This document shows positions 8,291 through 19,490 of a stretch of DNA of 64,000 nt, in pieces. The notes beneath the pieces are model-generated. The model was not told where the DNA came from and did no database searches. It saw only the letters and a program-made list of their open reading frames with translations. Made by a program: the position numbers and the translations under genes. Within the stretch, counting starts at the first letter, position 1; every line of letters starts with the position of its first letter. The DNA is from Usnea hakonensis (Eukaryota > Ascomycota > Lecanoromycetes > Lecanorales > Parmeliaceae): contig BLJB01000137.1 in assembly GCA_013423325.1 (NCBI GenBank), positions 1 through 64,000 on the forward strand, given 5' to 3'.

Positions 8291-11200
8291 TTGAGGACGT
8301 CGCGGCCAGGAGTACTAGTCATGCGAATTCTCGGCGCTGATGTGATTACGCGAGAGCTCAGATGATTACCAGGGCGACAGAAGATTTCTTTGGAGGATAA
8401 ACCTTCAAAGTCTTCGAAATATGAATTTTGACTCTTCCTCAGCATTGATCACTACAAACACGAACGAGGATAAACAAAGTCTGACCAGATTGTCTGGTCT
8501 CATTATGTTAGCAGAGCTCGGCGTGGATTCTCACGCCCAATAGAGAAGACCCTATAGGTTTGGTGCAACGGAATAGTGCAAAGCTAAAGTGCACGTGGCT
8601 GTTGATGCGTAATGTGAGCTGCAGGTCGCGAAGGACATCTGTCTGACGTAGATTTAGCTGCGACATTCTCACTAGTGTCATATCATTGGCTGTAGGGCAG
8701 ATGCGTTTCCTGACGGAGGAGAAATTCAGAGTCCGATGCACTTAGCGATTGACATTATCGGCCCTAAATTATACATCGAAGATAATCGCCAAACACATTG
8801 ACAGGTTTGCATATGGATCGGTGATTGAGGCTGTTAGACGAGGGAGAAGGACAGGTATAAGGAACTGCGCTGTATCGTTGGCTTAGACTCGAGTTGTTAG
8901 TCACTGCCCTCATTAGCAGGCTGGTAGGCAATGCGTGGGAAGGCTGCCAGCTATCGAGCAGATAGCCTATAAATTGCTGCTGTCTGTAAGGCACCATATC
9001 ACTAGGATCTTTTCCCAGAAGTCGGAGCACAGTCGTCGTGTGATAGGGAACAGTCCTCGCTCGCTAGAACCTTTTCTTCAACGGCCATCTCGCGTCTCAG
9101 TTATTGCGAAGTACTGACTTGTAACTTTAACCATATCTTTTCAGATGATACCAGATGAAAGCCTGTCACGCCAATACCGGACTGGATGGAATCAGGACGG
9201 ATGACATGGTCTATCCTCCTGTGCAGTACCTCCACTAAGTCGATGTCTCCGTAGCACTGGTTCGACTGCAAGGACATTGAAGGCGAGCAGCCGAGATCAG
9301 GCCCGAAACCCGCCATGAGACATGTCCGCAAAAGTCATGTCTTTATCTATTGATATGAACATCGACTGATGGCCATGGGATCATGGCATTGAGAGACTGG
9401 CTGAGATGGCATTTGGAAATCTTGATCAGATTCTCCAAAGCCACTCTGCTCATCCTGAGTACTGTGTTGCTAAAAGCTGAATTCTTCCTGCTCAGCTGCC
9501 TTCGCTCCCATATGAAGACCGCTTCAACTTCACTCCAAGCCGAAGGCATTTCGTATTATCGTAATTGCCACATTTTCCCGCGCTGGCCCCTTATCTAGGC
9601 CTTATCGACGCCGATACTGCTGCTGCCTGTTGCTGCTCTCTTTCTCAGGTACCGCTGAATATCCATGTGCATTCCGAAGGCCCTTGAGTTGATCGGATAT
9701 CTTTCAGATGTTTTCTCCCAACCGAGAGACTGTCGAAAGGGAGCGCTTGAAGAATCCCTACCAGTCTGCTCGGAAAGGCCTTTAAGACTCCAAACTTCAT
9801 ACTTAAAGGTAGGGATCGTTTGAGCCAGTCACCATCTCCTCGTGAAAACCAGTACTGCTTCTAAATGTGTTCCTCCTCACCCTCGCAGCCTTTGAACCCT
9901 GCACCAGCCCGCATCTAAGCGCTTCAATGTTGTGTTGTGGTCGTCTCTGGTGGAGCAGATGGGTTCCAGACCCCTATGATGGTGTGTTCTTCCTCCAGCT
10001 CGAATCATGTCGACGAAGAAGCGGAATGGACTGAAGACAGAGCTTGCGGAGACTTGATTGTGACTAGAGACTGAGAGTAGATTGTTCGGTGCTTCACCAC
10101 TGAGAAGGATCGTTAGCTCATTTTGTTTTTCGGATAGATGCACTCAAACTTAGGAAGATCTGCAATAGCACGCCATCGTATCCCCAAGCTGGAAATGCTT
10201 GGGATGAGTAGGTATGATGAGTTTGGCCATGAGTTTGGTTGAAACGACCGAGGACGATCTTATCTTATCTCTTGGCATGTCCGCCAACAGTAAGTCAACA
10301 TCACACTCCTGACCTTCTTTACCCACACGGAGCTTGGTGGGTGATAATCTCGATCGACGGGAGTAATAATCGCCTGCTGTTATATAGGGAACATCGCGTC
10401 AATAATGTCTCTTTCGGAAACGGACAACAGCTTGACCAAGAACTTACGTCCCGGCACTTTGAAACCCCCTTCGTGAATGACCTGAGATCCTACCTGGCAT
10501 TTGATCCTGCCCGGTTCCCCATCCTCCAACTTCAGAGAGGACATCACGCTCGCTTCTACAAATGCCGAATTCGATCCAACCTCGTGAATTGTACCTGCTC
10601 GGGCGTATACCTCGGTGTGAGCCCCAAACGACACTCCCTAAGCTACACATCGGCAGTCAAAGATGGCAAAAGATCTACATGACACACAAGACCCAGAATC
10701 AAGTCGGAGCTATGGAGCCACATGGAGCTTGCGGCATTCGAATCGCTCATACGTCTGGCTTCGGATACTCCTACAAGCAAGAATAAAAATACCGTGGCAC
10801 GGTCAGCCTATTTTGAGAGGTTGCTGAATAGTCACGAAAAATGCGCTCTCATGTCGCTATTGAAAGGATTTGTAAAGCCTACGGGAGAGAAACACAGCTA
10901 CATTTTGAGGACAAAGGCGTCATGTCAGTAGCCTGAGCTTGATTACGTTGGGCTGGGGCTTTCTGTTGTACTGCGCCGCCCTCATTGCTCGAGCAGGTCA
11001 CCACGTCCGGCTACAATTTCATGTGAGGGGAAACTGTCACACCCAAGTAGAGATTGGAGTCGTATATCCTGCGATTCGCGTCTTTGCCTTCTCTATCGGC
11101 GTTCAACTAGTGCAATCTGAAAAGGCTAACATTAGTAGGAGACTCGATGAGAAGATATGATGTTAGACCCCATGCCAAGCGGAAAACCTGTATCTGATCT

Positions 11201-12074
11201 GACAGAGCTATGCGACTCTGATGTATGCGGAGAGACATGAGAACTCGCGCTCTCCACGGATTGTCTAAGGGATGGGGCGTATGCAATAGATGTACTTTAT
11301 TACTGCATACGTATTATATATTTGTATATCTCGCAGTGCGGCTGCTGGAACTACGGCGCAGTTGCTTATTTCGACAGAGCTCCGTATCCTCGCGGCTTCT
11401 GCCGTGGACTTGTGGTTTTGAGAAGCCACGCACGGATTTAGGATGAGCGAGCTGGATGGAGAGTTGGAAGTGGTGACGTGCGCAAGCACCTGTCGGCATG
11501 TTTCACATGTTTGTAATCACGTTCAACCTCTCTCATTCGAGTGCAGGTGGGGGAATGTGGCCCTTGGCGGCAGTTGGGTCGGTGGTGATTGGCTTTGGTT
11601 CATTGGACCTCGGAGACTTGAGCATCACAAGATTGAAGTCAGGGACACACAAGGTACGTAAGGTACCTAGTAGTAGTGGGGACGACCTTCCCCTTCGGGT
11701 ACTCCCGTCGGCCTGTCGGTAAACCCCTCGTTCCCACACGTGGGTGTCAATCTTTACCAATCCTGCCCATTCAAATATCTACCTACCTAACATTCACAAT
11801 CAAACATTCCGATATGAGGAAGATGTGGCACTATAAATAAGAGCAAGTAAAAGTCGGGAAGCACACTATGAGGTAATGCTTTATGACAATTTCATCAATA
11901 CTCAAAGGCGCAAAGTACACGTTGTTCATCGTATGGTTCTCCCTGTAAAAAAGTCAGGTGAAGCAGTCTACTCCGGGATTGATAAGTATAATAAAAGAAC
12001 CACATTCTCTCTTCTCTCTTCACTCTTCACTTCCCCCTTTCAATCATCATCCGCCCCTCGCCTTCTCTTGCAAA
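8291..12074. other. Long intergenic region without a supported gene
   Basis: About 3.8 kb has only short, scattered open frames on both strands, none with a family signature except a weak fragment at 10380-10634. An AAGGTAC-type repeat lies at 11651-11669. I could not find splice-joined frames that close here. The DNA could hold promoters or decayed genes. Confidence 0.4.
10380..10634 (-). pseudogene. Possible gene fragment, perhaps hotdog-fold-like
   Basis: This 84-codon frame reads like real protein, with regular polar and hydrophobic alternation and a stretch GTIHEVGSNSAFVEASV resembling a strand pair of hotdog thioesterases. I could not extend it upstream by a convincing splice, and no catalytic residues can be assigned. 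It may be a remnant or an exon of an unrecognised gene. The family suggestion is weak. Confidence 0.22.
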
Positions 12075-13089
12075 ATGCTTCTTTCCACACTATCCTGTGC
12101 TTTGCTTCCACTGACCATAAAAGCCACCAATGTCGTCCTCTCAAACGACGACGGCTGGGCAGAAATAAACATCCGAACCTTTTACAACGCCCTCACAGCC
12201 GCTGGCGACTCAGTGGTCCTAAGTGCCCCCTCGGAAAATGAGTCGGGGACAGGTCCGCAGCTGCCCCACGATTGGTCGAGCGAACCAAGTATTGACGACG
12301 AGTAATCAGGTTCATCGGACGCGCCGGCAACGCCGCTGTTAGAGCCTTGCGAGTACAACTCGTGCCCTACTGGGTCTCCGGCCGAAGGCAACAATGCATC
12401 CAACCCCCGTCTGAACTACGTCAACTCGTACCCCGTCACGTCAATGCGATACGGCATCCAGACCTTGTCCCCCAAGTTCTTCGGAGGTGCGCCCGATATC
12501 GCCGTGGCTGGCTTCAACGTAGGAGGTAAGACGTATCATGACCCCGCCCCACCCTGACTCGACCCCTCGCCTGACAGCCTCCGCTCTAGCCAACCTGGGT
12601 ACCACCGTCCTCGTATCCGGAACCGTCGGAGCAGCAACCGAAGCGTCAAAGGAAGGCATCCCCGCCATCGCCTTCAGCGGCACCACGGGTTCCCAAACCG
12701 CATACACGGCGCCCCTGCAGACATACATGACCGTGTACGCCGACCTGTCCACGACCGTCACCCAAACCCTCGTCGCCTCGGGCAAACCCTACCTCCCAGC
12801 CGACATTTGGCTCAACGTCAATTTCCCGACAGTCAGCGCCAGCACCTGTGCTTCGCCGGCGGATTTCAAATTCGTCTTGTCGAGGATTAATAGTGCGGAG
12901 AGTGGGACGGCCCCGGATGTCGAGACTTGTGGGGAGACGAGGCTTCCGACCGAGACGGTGGTTGTGGGGACGAAGGGGTGTTTTGCGAGTATTAGTGTTG
13001 GGAATGCGGTTAGTAAGGCGGATGGGACGGCGGCGCAGCAGGGGGTTGTGTTGGGGAAGTTGAAGAGTATGCTTTCTTGTTTGCCTTGA
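12075..13089 (+). CDS. SurE-like 5'/3'-nucleotidase / acid phosphatase, secreted
   Basis: Exons 12075-12252, 12310-12525 and 12590-13089 give 297 residues. SurE enzymes remove phosphate from nucleotides using a divalent metal. The sequence begins with a signal-peptide-like segment (MLLSTLSCALLPLTIKA). The SurE metal motif follows at once (NVVLSNDDGW, with the paired Asp), then VVLSAPSENESGTG. Exon 2 carries LNYVNSYPVTSMRYGIQT and APDIAVAGFNVGAN. Exon 3 carries VLVSGTVGAATEA and GIPAIAFSGTTG, all typical of fungal SurE relatives. Length fits the family. The secreted form suggests phosphate scavenging at the cell surface or in the vacuole. The neighbours on either side show no functional link. 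Confidence 0.9.
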
Positions 13090-13749
13090 ATGACGGTATC
13101 TGGTTGTAATCGTTGCTCTATGATTTCTGAACGAGTGTACACCTCGATATTTCCATAGGATAGTATATTATAGTCGTTGAATTTAGCCTATAAGACCGAT
13201 ATAATGGTCCTATGAGAGTATATTATCCCCATAGAATTCCATTATATCCATGGCTATCAAGGCATTAGGAGGAAGAAAGAATCTCCGATGCGAGGGAGGT
13301 AGGAAGTATGGGTTTGTGGTAGTGGTAGTTGGGAGGAACCACGGAGTATGAGAGGGACTAGTGAGGGGGACTGGTGAGATATTTGTTGTTTGAGGTGGTG
13401 GCAACGATGTAGATAGTTGTATTTTTATATTTGGGAATGAGGTTGGAGGGAGAGAGAGAGAAGTCCCGATGCGAGGGATTGTCTAAGAGGTATAAAGTAT
13501 AGTTTACATTAGTTGGGAGGAACCCCGGCTGCCTCGTGGAAAGTGAGGGGGACTAGTGAGATATTATTCGATGCGATGTTAACGATATAGCCAGCCCTCC
13601 ATCTTTCCACACATGTAAACAAGGTAGGAGAAAGAAAGAAATCCTGATAAGAAATTGAATACAACCGTGGAAAAAGCCCCAGTCCATCCCAGCGCCATAC
13701 CCTTTCGCCTCAGATCCATACGTCCGCAACCCATCCAACCACAAAATCC
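13090..13749. other. Intergenic region between convergent genes with a tandem duplication
   Basis: No gene is supported. The stretch 13262-13610 holds two diverged copies of a unit of about 183 bp, listed as a repeat. Confidence 0.6.
13262..13610. repeat. Diverged tandem duplication, unit about 183 bp
   Basis: Blocks such as CGATGCGAGGGA (13286 and 13467), AGTTGGGAGGAACC (13327 and 13511) and GTGAGGGGGACT (13361 and 13543) repeat in the same order at a spacing of 181-184 bp. The copies have drifted between these blocks. A third partial start may follow near 13621. It lies in the 3' flank shared by the SurE-like gene and the hypothetical minus-strand gene. Confidence 0.75.
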
Positions 13750-14718
13750 TCAATCCGTACTCACCCCAGCATCGCAAGCAATCTCCGTCACAGAAACTGT
13801 CGCACCCTTCTCCTCCTCCTTATCTTTCTTAAACGTGAAGCTGCGCATCTTCTGATTCATGACGGAGACTTGGGAGAAGAGGGTTTCTTTCTTGGTTGGT
13901 TTCAGCTCGGATGCTTGGTGGGGTTCTGTTAAGGGGGGGTTTATTGTTTCGGGTAAGATTACGGATGGAGAGACGATGGGGGGTTCTTCGGTGATGGAGG
14001 TCATCGAGATGGAGGTCTCTGGCGGGGATTGGGCTGTTTCGGGGACGGGGTTGGTTGCGCCTGGGGTAGGGATTGGTTTTCTGGCGACGCTGGGCGTACT
14101 GGTGTCTGCTTCGGGCGAGATGGTGATGGCTAGTTGGGTAGGGACCGATTTTCTTGCGATGCTGGGCAGACCAGCGACGTGCTCGGTCGTCGGTTCAAGA
14201 GTCTCTGGGTGTTCCATGGAAAGTTCCGCAACTTCTACCTCTTCAACGAGGTCGGCTGCCTGCTCAGTTTCGGACTCCACTCCCTCAGTCTCAACGAGCT
14301 CCTTCGTCTTGAACAGATCCTTCTTCATCACATATTTCTTGGTCCGTTGCGCGTTCTTCTCGACATTGATCAGCCCAAACGACATCCCCTTTGTCGTCCC
14401 AGCGGCGACTCCCAGCGCAATCGGCACCGCATCCCGGTATCGATTCGGGTGCGGGGTCCATCCCATTTCTTTCATCCGAGCCTCCATGGCTTCGATCTGC
14501 ATGCATTCCGTTTTGTACCTGCGAGTGGTGGAGTATAAGCTGAGAAGGCCGACGCCAGATGCGGTGTTGATTACGGCGGCCGTGCTGTTGCCGTAGTGGT
14601 CGATTTTGAGATCTTTGTGGAGGTCTCGCAGTTCGCTTTCTGAGAGGGTGGAGATTTGTGAGGCGTATTCTTCTTCGGGGGTCTTCTTGGGCTCTTTGTT
14701 GGATTTGCTGAATTTCAT
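13750..14718 (-). CDS. Hypothetical protein with two membrane-like segments and a disordered acidic tail
   Basis: A single exon encodes 322 residues; I do not recognise a named family. The first 30 residues are charged. Residues about 46-63 (STAAVINTASGVGLLSLYS) and about 96-117 (VPIALGVAAGTTKGMSFGLI) are the only hydrophobic segments and could be membrane hairpins. Between them is a basic region with a GWTPHPNRYRDA segment. The second half is Pro-, Ser-, Thr- and Glu-rich with repeated ARKSVPT/ARKPIPT units and looks disordered. The layout is that of small organellar or ER membrane proteins of filamentous fungi, but no function can be given. The ATG follows a 3-bp TGCC context just inside a clean 5' flank. 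Confidence 0.8.
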   Translation of the reverse strand: MKFSKSNKEPKKTPEEEYASQISTLSESELRDLHKDLKIDHYGNSTAAVINTASGVGLLSLYSTTRRYKTECMQIEAMEARMKEMGWTPHPNRYRDAVPIALGVAAGTTKGMSFGLINVEKNAQRTKKYVMKKDLFKTKELVETEGVESETEQAADLVEEVEVAELSMEHPETLEPTTEHVAGLPSIARKSVPTQLAITISPEADTSTPSVARKPIPTPGATNPVPETAQSPPETSISMTSITEEPPIVSPSVILPETINPPLTEPHQASELKPTKKETLFSQVSVMNQKMRSFTFKKDKEEEKGATVSVTEIACDAGVSTD

Positions 14719-16316
14719 GGTGGCAGACGATGGGGTTTAAGAAAGTAGGAAAAAAGATTGGATGAGAACGAGTGAATTGTCTATGAAACGTCTTAACGAG
14801 CGGTGTCGATTGTATACTTCAAATCGTCGCGGGGCTGACACTGACTTATGAGTTATGACCAGCGAGGCTGAAAAGGAACCCTGCCGCATGGCGACGTTCG
14901 GGCAGTGAAGATGATCTTTCAAAGAGCAATCTTCACGGAAAACAGCCAATCATTATCAGGTAGAGCTCGGGGAGGTGTGCACTAAATATAGATGGAGGAA
15001 AGACGGCAGGTTACCACACGGCTGGCCAACAATGTTACATCCATGATACACACAGAGCCTCCAGCGCAATAAGTTGCATACTGATTAGTACCGTATGCAG
15101 TCGGGGCGTAGCCTACTTACGGCACGCAACATGCACAGTCATTCAGCCCCCAAAAAATCAGGACGACTCTCCGCACGAGGCTGAATCAACGATACCTATA
15201 CTAAAATCGACTGTGCTTTTTGTACTCTTCCACGCCAGCGGGCGCAGGGACTTTTCAAAGCTGGCGTCTTTGACTGAGGATGATGGAGATTTCTAGACCC
15301 CAGTGAGCTTTTATTTTTAGGAAATCGTTACATGCTCGATCATTGCGAAGCTATCTTAGGTACCTTATAGAAAAGCTCCCATGCAACCCAACCCTATTTC
15401 GGCGCTAAGTATGCATCTCAACCAAATCGGAATTGTGGCATTCATTAATATCTTCCCGTGTCGTATTCCGCGACGCCATCTCTCTTCATATGACCATTTG
15501 GGCTAGATTTCTTTCCCTCTTTGTGATCGAGTGTCCGCTTTGAAATCGTGCTTTGTCATATTGGGGCCGGTATGACCACTTATTTATTAGACCTTCTCAC
15601 CTTTCCATCATCATCATCTAGGATTCCATTACAATCAAGTCGAGGGAGCCCCAGAGATTGTATCTTCGCAATGTTTCAGCGAGCTGGAAGAATTGGGAGA
15701 AGGTGTGTACAAGAGGGAGAATCCGGCTTACGAGTGACGAGTGACGAGTGATGTACCTAAGGTAGATGGCAAGATCTACCGAGATTTCGGTTTGGTAGGG
15801 TTACTAGTATCAGCACCTATATTTAGAATGCGTTCGTCTTGATATTCACTAGGATTTTTTATTCTAGTATGCACACTCCAGAGTAAGTTTCGATACGCAA
15901 AAGATGTAGGGAAAATTTCGCCCTGGCATAATGCAAAGAATGAAGGGATAGTTGGAAGTGATTTACATAGTGTCTTATTTGCACGGCGCTCAGGTAATGT
16001 CGTTCATCCATGTATCAAGTTTGAATGTCGAGAAAGATGGATTTATCCTTGTTCTTTCTCAGTCATTTGTAGAGCAAATATGGTCTTGCTTGTAGTGAAA
16101 CTATACATGTTTACATATTGGCTGACCTACCGCCGTCCTAATTGCTACGCTTGGAGCTCAGATAAGGTTGGATAAGTTTCGCTCCCCCTTGCATCACGGT
16201 CGTCTTGTGGATGAACGTAAGTCTTGCATACACGAGGCTTTGACCAAAAGTGAGATGATGTAGACTCTTTCGCTGTCGACAGGATACAACTGGGAACGCG
16301 CAATTATAGACCAACC
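14719..16316. other. Intergenic region
   Basis: I see no supported gene in this 1.6 kb. It holds the promoter of the hypothetical minus-strand gene and the 3' flank of the carbonic anhydrase gene. It has two AAGGTA-type palindromes (15356-15367, 15754-15764) and a small GTGAC-type tandem (three GAGTGAC units near 15731-15750). Confidence 0.5.
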
Positions 16317-17133
16317 CTAGTCGTCCAACGGGTTGAGCAGGCCGGTCTTGATATCGTAGATGTAACCGTGGGAACGATCGGCTAGTTCCTTCCTTAACAA
16401 TGGATAGCTTTTGATAACCGCAAGATCATCCCTGACGCTTTGTTCAAGACTAGTACGGTCAGTAAATGCGAGGAAGAGGGCCAGTTGGGGAGTACCTACT
16501 TTTTGATGGCTCCAAACGTCGCGTCATCAACGCTCTTGTCGTTTGGTCCTCGCTTGCGAATAGTCTTGCGGACTTGTTCATCGGTGAAATGGAGGGCCCC
16601 ACAGTCTAAGAGCCGGATTGTTAGAGGGGTTGGCTCTTGCGTCGGAGGATGTGCTTGAACGAACCTGTATGGTGGACGACCATGATATCCGTGAATCCGA
16701 GGAAATGATCAAGAGCGATGATGTCGTTCAGCGCAGGTGCAGCATGGCCACAAACGTTCCTCATGATCACGGCCTCTGCGAGCAGTCAGTTGATGACGGA
16801 TGCTGGGTTTTTGGGCCATCGAATATGGAATGTGGCCTACCTAATGTCCCTAGGCCAAGAAACTGCTCTGGGATACAGCGTGGGTCGGCGCAGGTGACTG
16901 TGGAGGTATTAGGAAAGAATGACAAAGGTAGAGTCGGATAAGGGCGCACGAACGGACAACAATGTCGGGGGTTGGCAGTTTTTCAGAGGCCAACTCAGAG
17001 ATGAATGGTAGAGGCGAGGCACTAGCGGCATATTGTCTGTTTGGAGTTGTTAGTTGGTTTGTGAGGAAGTGGTGGTGGTCAAGGAGTACTTGTTGCGCTC
17101 AATCAATTGTTCGACTGTAGGAGCGGTAGACAT
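16317..17133 (-). CDS. Beta-class carbonic anhydrase
   Basis: Six exons (17133-17090, 17036-16954, 16897-16841, 16775-16665, 16605-16500, 16449-16317) give 177 residues; every junction keeps frame. The enzyme interconverts CO2 and bicarbonate with one zinc. Zinc ligands are C45 in TCADPRC, with D47 and R49 as the Asp-Arg dyad, and H97-x2-C100 in VVHHTDCGALH. RNVCGHAAPAL replaces the usual RNAGG motif. The C-terminus (GYIYDIKTGLLNPLDD) gives the final strand where plant and bacterial forms have VYDVKTG. At 177 residues it belongs to the short fungal beta-CA group and lacks a targeting peptide, so it is probably cytosolic. It is divergent from the transcription-factor-like gene at 17849. Confidence 0.92.
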
Positions 17134-17848
17134 ATTGGATGTTTTGGGGGTATTGAAAAGGGTTAACTAGCTGAAGTCTGGGTGGAGAAGTTAAAGTATG
17201 GGCAAGACAGTTGAGTATGGAGAAAGAGGAGTGAAACTTGAAGCCTTTTATACATAAGACAGCCTCAGGTTGATACCAAGAAAAGGAAGTAAAAGTCAGC
17301 ATTACAAAGCAAATGTCGTGTTGACGCATTTCCATGCTTGATGAACAAGGATTATTTACAAATATCCCGGGGGGCTGAACTTCAGACCTCTGGTGTCACA
17401 GTAAGGCGATGATTGAGTCTCAGGACCAAATGACTGTATGGATAAATGGGCAGCGCCAGTTGTTTGAGGCTTGGTGAAGCGACGGTTCTTCGTGCTAGTC
17501 CGAGAATGGCTGTCAGTATTTTAGCGTGGTCGTCGATCCTTTTAGCGTCTTGTCAAATCTCCCTCGTCTAATTCTCTCTTTCCTTTCCTTTTCAATCCCA
17601 ACAGACAACCGCTCCGATGCAATGCATGTTTCTTGATTTATCAGCAAATTGGCGGTCACGAACATGCATGTGTGTCAGATGAAAGCCAATTATTTGTAAA
17701 ACCGTGGAAGTGTCCGAGTGTCCCAATTGAATGGGAGCAGTAGCAGCAATCTGCCACATTTTTTTTGATCACTTAAGTCAATTTTTTGAATACCATCTTC
17801 GGCAAACTCCTAACTGGATTAGGGATTGTCGTTTCGTCTGGCACAGCA
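17134..17848. promoter_or_regulatory. Divergent promoter between carbonic anhydrase and TF-like gene
   Basis: This 715-bp gap lies between two genes transcribed away from each other, so it should hold both promoters. I see no coding region and no motif I can name. Confidence 0.5.
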
Positions 17849-19490
17849 ATGCAACAATCCAGTAGCTTCGAATCCTATGAATTCGTTTCTGTTGATTCTT
17901 CTTCGAATGCCGGTATTCCCCGAGGCGAAGATGCTCGAAGGCTCATAAGAAGGCAAGCAATGAGTAGGGTTGCGGCTGAGAGAAGGCAAAAAGGAAACTG
18001 GGGCCAGAAAAATCGTAGGCAGTATCCTATCCCGCGGCCTGAGCTCGGGCACCAAGCCGAGGCAGAAAATGATGCAGCCGCAACAGGCGCCATTCGGACA
18101 GATTCAAGCTCGCGGCAACATGACGTACCGTCTATGGAGACGGTCAGACCAACGGTCCCGGCAAGTATCCCAAGCTCGGGATACGAGTTGATGAGAATAA
18201 AGTACGGCTTCGACCTCCTGGACGTATCCGCCTTGACTTCATTTCAAACCGGTAGAATCACCGCTCAGCTCCTCTTCAGGGAACCATTTCGTTTGGCGCA
18301 GGTTTTACAGTGCCGGCAATGGTCATACTTTTCATTCTTACCAAGCCGATACGGATACATTGCCTGTTTAGATGATGCTTCCAATTGCGTTGCTGCGAGG
18401 ATTCGGCAATGGATGAGCTTCCCTTCGGCTCCTCCAAATGATTACGTACTGTCACTTTATTCAAAGAGCTTGATTAGCCTCCAAAGTAGTCTTAATGATC
18501 CTGTCCTTTGCCGACAGCCTGAAGTATTGTGCGCGACTGCTATCTTGGCCATATACGAGGTACTTCAGGATCCCCTGCCAAAGTTCGTCAAGCGCTGATT
18601 GCAAAGTTTTTGAACAATGCAGGCGATCAAGCTTGGGTGCGACACGTGGCAGGTGCAAGCGCATTAATGAGACTTCGAGGACCTCAGCGCTACCAAACAG
18701 ACTTCGAAAAAGCTCTCTTTATGGCTCAAGTTGGCCCTATCGTAAGTTCAGCGGCAAAATATCCAAAGATTGATATGGAGGGCTGCTGACAGATACTAAG
18801 TATACGGAGGCTATGCTGAATAATGATAAATGCTTTCTCGAACATGATTGCTGGCATAACGTCTTTAAGTCTGTCGTTTCTGACACACGTACTCTTTCAT
18901 ACTCCAGTAGCATCATTGTGTCGCTGTGGATAACCATCAGCCCAATTCCAAGCCTGTTCAAAGATGTCCAAAATGCCGTCTGCATGTCAAAGGACGCAGA
19001 TCTCGGCAATATCAGAAATCTCTTACTTCGGGCTCGAGACATCCGGGCTTTGCTTTCGGAATGGCGTCATCAATTTGATTCGTGGTTTTCATCTTATAGT
19101 TCATCCGTGCAGCTGGAGGAGGGCACGGAGTACGAGACCCTTGGGATCTTCATGGCTAATACGATTATGCTCAATCGGATGAGCACGTCTCTCGACATTC
19201 GAGCTGGGTCAGAATTGGAAGATGAGGCGCAGAGTCTTGCCAGAACAATCTTGGAGATTCAGCGGAGAGCCAACGTTACCAACCCTCGAACGAGCCTTTT
19301 CATGGCATTCAAGGCTGTCGTGGCAGAAGCCACAATCGGCACCAAGAACGAATGGCAACAGGCTATGGGACTTGAGCTGGAGGGTCACGCAGGTGCCAAT
19401 TCAATTATCAGTCGTCATGTCTTTGAACGTTGGGTCAACCTCAAGGGTCGCAAGATATCGAGCGCTCCCACTGGAATCAGGCTTGGCTGA
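17849..19490 (+). CDS. Fungal transcription-factor-like protein (Fungal_trans_2 type) without a zinc cluster
   Basis: Exons 17849-18559, 18607-18741 and 18801-19490 give 511 residues. The N-terminus has the pattern FVSVDSSSN...EDARRLIRRQAMSRV with basic NRRQYP, found in a large fungal family that carries this short basic motif in place of a Zn2Cys6 finger. The middle and C-terminal parts match the fungal-specific regulatory domain (WVRHVAGASALMRLRGPQR, FEKALFMAQVGPI, then helices ending near the stop). The ATG at 17849 is preferred to an upstream TTG in the same frame. The role is probably nuclear regulation, but DNA binding has not been shown for most relatives. The last 40 residues (VNLKGRKISSAPTGIRLG) look regular. 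Nothing in the sequence identifies its targets. Confidence 0.8.

Noticed and set aside
16618..16941. 107-codon plus-strand frame
   Set aside because: It is the antisense of the carbonic anhydrase exons.
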